A stretch of 64,000 bases of DNA from Enterobacter sp. kpr-6 (GTDB lineage: Bacteria > Pseudomonadota > Gammaproteobacteria > Enterobacterales > Enterobacteriaceae), in the NCBI RefSeq assembly GCF_900116015.1, contig NZ_FOYH01000003.1, positions 310,001 to 374,000 on the forward strand, given 5' to 3'. A program made the position numbers and the translations under genes. Positions 57,701 through 64,000 of this stretch are shown here, in pieces; positions within the stretch are counted from its first letter, which is position 1, and each line of letters starts with the position of its first letter. Under the pieces are notes generated by a model, which was given only the letters and a program-made list of their open reading frames with translations, did not search any database and was not told where the DNA came from.

Positions 57701-58957
57701 CTATTCCAGCCCGAGGCTGTTGCGCAGAATATTCAGGCGGTCGTCATCCCCGTCACGGGCGGCCTGCTGGAGAGATTTGGTTGGTGCGTGGATCAGGCGG
57801 TTGGTCAGCTTCCATGCCAGATCCTGCATAATGGCTTGCGCATCGCCGCCTTTTTCCAGCGCGGCGAGCGCTTTGGCGGTCAGTTCATCACGTACCTGCT
57901 CAGACTGACTGCGATAATCCCGGATGGTAGCGCTTGCGCTTTGCGCACGCAGCCAGGCCATAAATTCCTGGGTTTCCTGGACGACGATGGTTTCGGCTTC
58001 CACGGCGGCGGCTTTTCGCTGCGCGAGGTTATGCGAAATGATGCTTTGCAAATCGTCCACGCTGTACAGATAGGCGTTCGCCACTTTGCTGACTTCCGGC
58101 TCCACATCGCGCGGAACGGCGATGTCCACCAAAAGCATCGGCTGATTACGGCGGGCTTTCAGCGCCCGCTCGACCATGCCTTTGCCGATAATCGGCAGCG
58201 GGCTGGCGGTGGAACTGATGATGATATCGGCGTCTTTTAAGCGCTCGTCGATGTCGCTGAGTGAAATCACCTCTGCGCCCACTTCATCAGCCAGCACCTG
58301 CGCACGCTCGCGGGTACGGTTGGCGATGATCATCTTCTGCACTTTGTGCTCGCGCAGATGACGCGCCACCAGTTCGATGGTCTCGCCTGCGCCGACCAGC
58401 AGCACCGTGACGGTCGATAAGGATTCGAAAATCTGCCGCGCCAGGGTACAGGCGGCAAAGGCCACGGAGACGGCGCTGGCACCGATATCGGTTTCAGTAC
58501 GCACGCGTTTGGCAACGGAGAAGGACTTCTGGAACATGCGCTCCAGCTCGCTGGCATTGAGATGCCCGCGACTGGAATCGGCAAAGGCTTTTTTCACCTG
58601 ACCTAAGATTTGCGGTTCGCCCAGCACCAGTGAATCCAGCCCGCTGGCGACACGCATGAGATGGCTGACCGCATCGTTATCCTGATGCCAGTACAGACTC
58701 TTGCGTAACTCTTCTTCATTCAGATGATGGTAATCGCACAGCCAGCGAATCAACGCTTCTTGTAAATCGTCCTGCTCTTCTACACTGAGATAAAGCTCGG
58801 TTCGGTTACACGTAGACAGCACCACTCCGCCCTGCACCATTGGCTGTGCCAGAAGGCTTTCCAGCGCCTGGTCCAGCGTGTCTGGCGAAAACGTCACACG
58901 TTCTCGCAACGCTACCGGAGCGGTTTTGTGGTTGATGCCGAGCGCTAAAAGAGTCAT
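57701..58957 (-). CDS. hemA: Glutamyl-tRNA reductase
   Basis: First committed step of C5 heme synthesis: reduces glutamyl-tRNA to glutamate-1-semialdehyde with NADPH. 418 residues with catalytic Cys50 in STCNRTE, the Rossmann segment [17 protein letters not shown] and a C-terminal dimerisation domain. The N-terminus [10 protein letters not shown] matches that targeted by heme-dependent proteolysis in Salmonella. Divergent from lolB. Confidence 0.98.
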   Translation of the reverse strand: MTLLALGINHKTAPVALRERVTFSPDTLDQALESLLAQPMVQGGVVLSTCNRTELYLSVEEQDDLQEALIRWLCDYHHLNEEELRKSLYWHQDNDAVSHLMRVASGLDSLVLGEPQILGQVKKAFADSSRGHLNASELERMFQKSFSVAKRVRTETDIGASAVSVAFAACTLARQIFESLSTVTVLLVGAGETIELVARHLREHKVQKMIIANRTRERAQVLADEVGAEVISLSDIDERLKDADIIISSTASPLPIIGKGMVERALKARRNQPMLLVDIAVPRDVEPEVSKVANAYLYSVDDLQSIISHNLAQRKAAAVEAETIVVQETQEFMAWLRAQSASATIRDYRSQSEQVRDELTAKALAALEKGGDAQAIMQDLAWKLTNRLIHAPTKSLQQAARDGDDDRLNILRNSLGLE

Positions 58958-59158
58958 GTCAGCGGGAGTAGTACCAGCGTTGATAAGGTTAGTCTGAGCG
59001 CATCATACAGGATGCGCGAGGTCAATAAAAGAGAACGCCCCCTTTTGGAGTAATTGGTAATTTAATGATTTAAGACAACTTGAACGTAGACGCTATGCGC
59101 CCGCGGCGCTAGCATTAACCATTATCATTGCAACGTAACTCAAGGATTTACCACCGCT

Positions 59159-59782
59159 ATGACGTTACCTGATTCCCGACTGCTTCGCCTTCTGCCCCTC
59201 GCAAGCCTGGTGCTTACCGCCTGTACCGTTACCGCACCGAAAGGCCCCGGAAAAAGCCCGGATTCACCTCAGTGGCGTCAACATCAGCAGGATGTCCGCA
59301 ATCTTAACCAGTATCAGACGCGCGGCGCATTTGCTTATCTTTCTGACAGTCAGAAAGTCTATGCCCGTTATTTCTGGCAGCAGACCGGTCAGGATAACTA
59401 CCGCCTGCTGTTGACCAATCCGCTGGGCAGTACGGAGCTTGAGCTGAACGCGCGTCCGGGTGAAGTTCAACTGGTGGATAATAAAGGCCAGCGCTATACC
59501 GATACTGACGCCGAAGAGATGATCGGCAAGCTGACCGGGATGCCAATCCCGCTGAACAGCCTGCGTCAGTGGATCCTTGGTTTGCCGGGCGACTCCACCG
59601 ATTACAAACTCGACAGCCAGTACCGCCTGAGCGAGCTTAATTACACGCAAAACGGCAAAACCTGGAAAGTGGTGTACGGCGGCTACGATGACAAAACCAA
59701 ACCGTCTATGCCATCCAATATGGAACTGACCCAGGACGGGCAGCGCATCAAACTGAAAATGGATAACTGGATTGTAAAATGA
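59159..59782 (+). CDS. lolB: LolB outer-membrane lipoprotein receptor
   Basis: Accepts lipoproteins from periplasmic LolA and inserts them into the outer membrane; itself a lipoprotein. 207 residues with a signal peptide ending in the lipobox LTAC (Cys21) and then the LolB beta-barrel-like fold ([37 protein letters not shown]). Overlaps ispE by 4 bp (ATGA). Confidence 0.97.
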   Translation: MTLPDSRLLRLLPLASLVLTACTVTAPKGPGKSPDSPQWRQHQQDVRNLNQYQTRGAFAYLSDSQKVYARYFWQQTGQDNYRLLLTNPLGSTELELNARPGEVQLVDNKGQRYTDTDAEEMIGKLTGMPIPLNSLRQWILGLPGDSTDYKLDSQYRLSELNYTQNGKTWKVVYGGYDDKTKPSMPSNMELTQDGQRIKLKMDNWIVK

Positions 59783-60648
59783 TGACCCAGTGGCCCTCCC
59801 CGGCGAAATTAAACCTGTTTTTATATATCACCGGTCAGCGCAGCGACGGCTACCACGATCTGCAGACGTTGTTTCAGTTTCTGGATTACGGCGACACGAT
59901 CGGCATTAAGCCGCGCACTGACGGCGTGATCCGTCTTCTGACACCGGTGGCAGGCGTGCCGGATGAGGAAAACTTAATCGTGCGCGCCGCGCGATTGTTA
60001 ATGCAGGCAGCTACCGAACGCGACTGTCTGCCGGCGGGAAGCGGTGCCGACCTGTGCGTTGAAAAACGGCTGCCGATGGGCGGCGGACTGGGCGGCGGGT
60101 CGTCCAATGCCGCCACGGTGCTGGTTGCGCTTAATCAGTTATGGGGCTGCGGTCTGTCGGAAGATGAACTTGCCGCGCTCGGCCTGCGTCTTGGGGCCGA
60201 TGTGCCGGTCTTTGTACGCGGACATGCCGCTTTTGCGGAGGGCGTGGGCGACATGCTTACCCCGGTAGATCCGCCGCAAAAGTGGTATCTGGTCATGCAT
60301 CCGGGGGTAAGCATTCCGACGCCGGTGATTTTTAACGATCCCGAGCTGCCACGCAACACGCCGAAAAGGTCAATAAATACGTTACTAAATTGTGAATTCA
60401 GCAATGATTGCGAGGTTATCGCAAGAAAACGTTTTCGTAAGGTTGATGCGGCGCTTTCCTGGCTGTTAGAATACGCGCCGTCGCGCCTGACTGGCACAGG
60501 AGCTTGTGTCTTTGCTGAATTTGACACCGAGTCCTTTGCGCGTCAGGTGCTTGAGCAAGCCCCGGACTGGCTTAATGGTTTTGTAGCGCAGGGTGTAAAC
60601 CTTTCGCCGCTTAAGCAGGCCACGTTTGGGCAACCTGAGCTCCGGTGA
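59779..60648 (+). CDS. ispE: IspE 4-diphosphocytidyl-2-C-methyl-erythritol kinase
   Basis: ATP-dependent kinase of the MEP isoprenoid pathway. 289-residue GHMP-family enzyme with [14 protein letters not shown] at the start and the ATP loop [14 protein letters not shown] (99-112); C-terminal [13 protein letters not shown]. Slightly longer than E. coli (283) because of a different C-terminal tail. Translationally coupled to lolB. Confidence 0.97.
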   Translation: MMTQWPSPAKLNLFLYITGQRSDGYHDLQTLFQFLDYGDTIGIKPRTDGVIRLLTPVAGVPDEENLIVRAARLLMQAATERDCLPAGSGADLCVEKRLPMGGGLGGGSSNAATVLVALNQLWGCGLSEDELAALGLRLGADVPVFVRGHAAFAEGVGDMLTPVDPPQKWYLVMHPGVSIPTPVIFNDPELPRNTPKRSINTLLNCEFSNDCEVIARKRFRKVDAALSWLLEYAPSRLTGTGACVFAEFDTESFARQVLEQAPDWLNGFVAQGVNLSPLKQATFGQPELR

Positions 60649-61719
<1,071 letters not shown>

Positions 61720-61734
61720 TCGGACACAGCTTAA

Positions 61735-61758
61735 AAACCCGCTACGGCGGGTTTTTTT
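61735..61758 (+). terminator. prs terminator
   Basis: ACCCGC-TAC-GGCGGGT stem-loop followed by seven T residues, 17 bp after the prs stop. Confidence 0.92.
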
Positions 61759-61843
61759 GTCTGTAAGTTTTATTTGTATGATTTATGCATCCATCATTTT
61801 ACATTCATAACATTGATGGTTGCGAACGGATGAAAATGACATT

Positions 61844-63523
61844 GTGAAAAAATTAACGTCTTCTGATGTTTTGCCTTTTCGCGCCCTCATCGACGCTTGC
61901 TGGAAAGAAAAATATACCCTGTCACGTTTTACCCGCGATCTGATCGCCGGGATTACCGTCGGCATTATTGCTATCCCCCTTGCCATGGCGCTGGCTATTG
62001 GCAGCGGTGTTGCCCCGCAGTACGGACTTTATACGTCGGCGGTCGCCGGGATTGTCATTGCGCTTTCGGGCGGATCGCGCTTTAGCGTTTCCGGCCCCAC
62101 CGCCGCCTTCGTGGTGATCCTCTACCCCGTTTCGCAGCAGTTTGGCCTGGCCGGATTGCTGGTCGCGACCCTCATGTCCGGCCTCTTTTTGGTGCTGTTT
62201 GGGCTGGCCCGCTTTGGCCGTCTGATTGAATACATTCCGCTGTCGGTCACGCTTGGCTTTACCTCGGGGATCGGCATCACCATCGGTACGATGCAAATCA
62301 AAGATTTTCTTGGCTTGCAGATGGCGCATGTGCCGGAGCATTACCTGCAAAAAGTGGGCGCGCTGGTCATGGCGCTACCAACGATTAACCCCGGCGATGC
62401 GGCAATCGGCATCGTCACACTCGGAACGCTGATCACCTGGCCGCGTCTGGGCATCCGTCTGCCCGGCCATCTCCCGGCGTTGCTGCTTGGCTGCGCGGTG
62501 ATGGCTGTAGTGAACCTGCTCGGCGGACACGTCGCGACCATCGGTTCACAGTTTCACTATCTGCTGGCCAATGGCACCCAGGGTAACGGTATTCCACAGC
62601 TTTTGCCGCAGTTGATTTTGCCCTGGGATCTGCCGGATTCCAGCTTTACGCTGAGCTGGGCGTCTCTCCAGGCACTGCTGCCCGCGGCATTCTCAATGGC
62701 GATGCTCGGTGCGATTGAGTCCCTGCTTTGCGCGGTAGTTCTCGACGGCATGACCGGAACGCGCCATAAAGCCAACAGTGAGTTGATTGGTCAGGGCCTC
62801 GGCAACATGATTGCGCCGTTTTTTGGCGGCATCACCGCCACCGCCGCCATTGCCCGTTCAGCCGCCAACGTGCGCGCCGGGGCCACATCGCCGGTTTCGG
62901 CAGTGATCCACGCCATTCTGGTCATCATGGCGCTGTTGATCCTCGCCCCGCTGCTTTCCTGGCTGCCCTTGTCCGCCATGGCGGCGCTGTTGTTGATGGT
63001 GGCGTGGAATATGAGTGAAGCGCACAAGGTCGTGAACCTGCTGCGCAGCGGTCCGAAAGACGACATCATCGTCATGCTGATGTGCATGTCGCTGACCGTA
63101 CTGTTTGACATGGTGATCGCCATCAGCGTCGGGATTGTGCTGGCTTCCCTGCTGTTTATGCGGCGCATCGCGCGAATGACGCGGCTTGCGCCGGTTAACG
63201 TTGAAGTGCCGTCGGATGTGCTGGTATTACGCGTGATCGGCCCGCTGTTCTTTGCTGCCGCTGATGGGCTGTTCACTGACCTGGAATCCCGCATCGCCGG
63301 TAAACGTATCGTGGTACTGAAATGCGATGCCGTGCCGGTGCTGGATGCCGGCGGGCTGGATGCGTTTCAACGCTTCGTAAAACGTCTGCCGGAAGGTTGC
63401 GAACTGCGGGTGAGCAATCTGGAATTTCAGCCACTGCGCACCATGGCACGCGCGCGTATACAGCCGATTCCGGGACGACTGGCGTTCTACCCGGACAGAA
63501 ACGCGGCGCTGGCAGATATCTGA
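61844..63523 (+). CDS. dauA: DauA C4-dicarboxylate transporter (SulP family)
   Basis: Inner-membrane SulP/SLC26-type carrier; DauA of E. coli takes up succinate aerobically at acid pH. 559 residues: membrane domain (about 30-420) with [21 protein letters not shown] and [12 protein letters not shown], and a C-terminal cytoplasmic STAS domain (about 435-550, [15 protein letters not shown]). The GTG at 61844 aligns exactly with the E. coli start; a TTG at 61820 is an alternative. No strong Shine-Dalgarno. Confidence 0.95.
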   Translation: MKKLTSSDVLPFRALIDACWKEKYTLSRFTRDLIAGITVGIIAIPLAMALAIGSGVAPQYGLYTSAVAGIVIALSGGSRFSVSGPTAAFVVILYPVSQQFGLAGLLVATLMSGLFLVLFGLARFGRLIEYIPLSVTLGFTSGIGITIGTMQIKDFLGLQMAHVPEHYLQKVGALVMALPTINPGDAAIGIVTLGTLITWPRLGIRLPGHLPALLLGCAVMAVVNLLGGHVATIGSQFHYLLANGTQGNGIPQLLPQLILPWDLPDSSFTLSWASLQALLPAAFSMAMLGAIESLLCAVVLDGMTGTRHKANSELIGQGLGNMIAPFFGGITATAAIARSAANVRAGATSPVSAVIHAILVIMALLILAPLLSWLPLSAMAALLLMVAWNMSEAHKVVNLLRSGPKDDIIVMLMCMSLTVLFDMVIAISVGIVLASLLFMRRIARMTRLAPVNVEVPSDVLVLRVIGPLFFAAADGLFTDLESRIAGKRIVVLKCDAVPVLDAGGLDAFQRFVKRLPEGCELRVSNLEFQPLRTMARARIQPIPGRLAFYPDRNAALADI

Positions 63524-63553
63524 GTGCGGCGTTAAACCTGCAACGCGCAATAA

Positions 63554-63584
63554 AAAACGGCTCTTTCATAAGAGCCGTTTTCTT
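63554..63584. terminator. Bidirectional terminator between dauA and ychH
   Basis: AAAACGGCTCTT and AAGAGCCGTTTT pair into a 12-bp stem, loop TCAT, with T-rich flanks on both strands, between convergent dauA and ychH. Confidence 0.9.
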
Positions 63585-63593
63585 TGTTCGCTG

Positions 63594-63872
63594 TTAACTA
63601 TGGCGGTGATTTTGATCGCGGCGGCAGCGTTTGTCGTAGTGGCGCACCCACCAGTATTTATCACACACCTGCTCATGTCCGCCGATACGCGCCCCGGCCA
63701 GCCAGAAGATAGCGCCAACGAAGATGCTTAAAATAGCACCGTGAGCGAAATATTGTGGCAGATTTAACTGCGGAAGCTGATTCAAAATGGAGTAGCCGAC
63801 GCCGACCACCATGACCATCAATCCTAACCCCATCAGCACATTACCGAGTAATGAAGCGTTTCTACGTTTCAT
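63594..63872 (-). CDS. ychH: YchH stress-induced inner-membrane protein
   Basis: 92-residue protein with two membrane helices (about 9-30 and 44-62) and a basic cytoplasmic tail (CDKYWWVRHYDKRCRRDQNHRHS). E. coli YchH is induced by several stresses and helps biofilm formation under hydrogen peroxide and cadmium; its mechanism is unknown. Same length and position as in E. coli, where pth follows beyond the window. Confidence 0.93.
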   Translation of the reverse strand: MKRRNASLLGNVLMGLGLMVMVVGVGYSILNQLPQLNLPQYFAHGAILSIFVGAIFWLAGARIGGHEQVCDKYWWVRHYDKRCRRDQNHRHS

Positions 63873-64000
63873 ACAGCACCTCCGGAAATCTGGTTATGTG
63901 AGAAAACCCTCATCTGATTGGGTAAATTATAGGCGGCTAACCTTTTACCGGTTGCGGGCGCGATCACAATTACCAACATCCGGTAAACACAACTTTACAT

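Overview
This window is a conserved stretch of an enterobacterial chromosome (Enterobacteriaceae). Gene content, order and protein lengths follow the E. coli yciA-tonB-opp-adhE-hns-galU-purU-tyrTV-narGHJI-narK-narXL-cha-hemA-prs-ychH backbone almost gene for gene. A GC-rich codon style and a nas nitrate-assimilation cluster next to narL point to the Enterobacter/Lelliottia/Leclercia/Klebsiella side of the family rather than E. coli. The genus is an inference; nothing here fixes the species.

Layout. 1-6 kb: end of yciA, an arsRBC arsenic-resistance operon lodged between yciA and tonB, then tonB, yciI, yciY, clsA, yciU. 6-12 kb: oppABCDF oligopeptide importer (minus strand). 12-22 kb: ychE, adhE, tdk, hns, galU, rssB, ychJ, purU; rssA, expected between rssB and ychJ, is not found. 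22.3-23.05 kb: two identical tRNA-Tyr genes, a 172-bp rtT-type tandem repeat built on the tRNA 3' end, and a palindromic repeat cluster. 23-34 kb: respiratory nitrate reductase narGHJI, nitrate/nitrite transporter narK and the narXL two-component system. 34-47.5 kb: ychO, a secreted PEBP-family protein, and the assimilatory nasFED-nas(C-B fusion)-nasA operon with its antiterminator gene nasR. 47.5-53.5 kb: ychN, a chemoreceptor, a DUF1883 gene, chaC/chaB/chaA and an mqsRA toxin-antitoxin pair. 53.6-64 kb: kdsA-sirB1-sirB2-prmC-prfA-hemA (minus), lolB-ispE-prs and dauA (plus), ychH (minus).

How the parts fit. About 24 kb (23-47.5 kb) deals with nitrate. NarX/NarL sense nitrate and, with FNR, drive narG and narK; perfect FNR boxes and NarL heptamers are visible. 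The nas operon has a textbook sigma-54 promoter, NtrC-like sites upstream, and a leader ending in an intrinsic terminator that NasR, an ANTAR protein, would bypass when nitrate is present. Imported nitrate would be reduced by NasA to nitrite and then by the NasB module to ammonium.

No wholly unknown system was found. The most unusual items are the in-frame NasC-NasB fusion that keeps an internal Shine-Dalgarno and start codon, a palindromic repeat array between the putative NtrC sites and the sigma-54 promoter, the 13-nt box repeated on both sides of arsR, the lost rssA, and the mqsRA pair with a His in place of a toxin active-site Gln.
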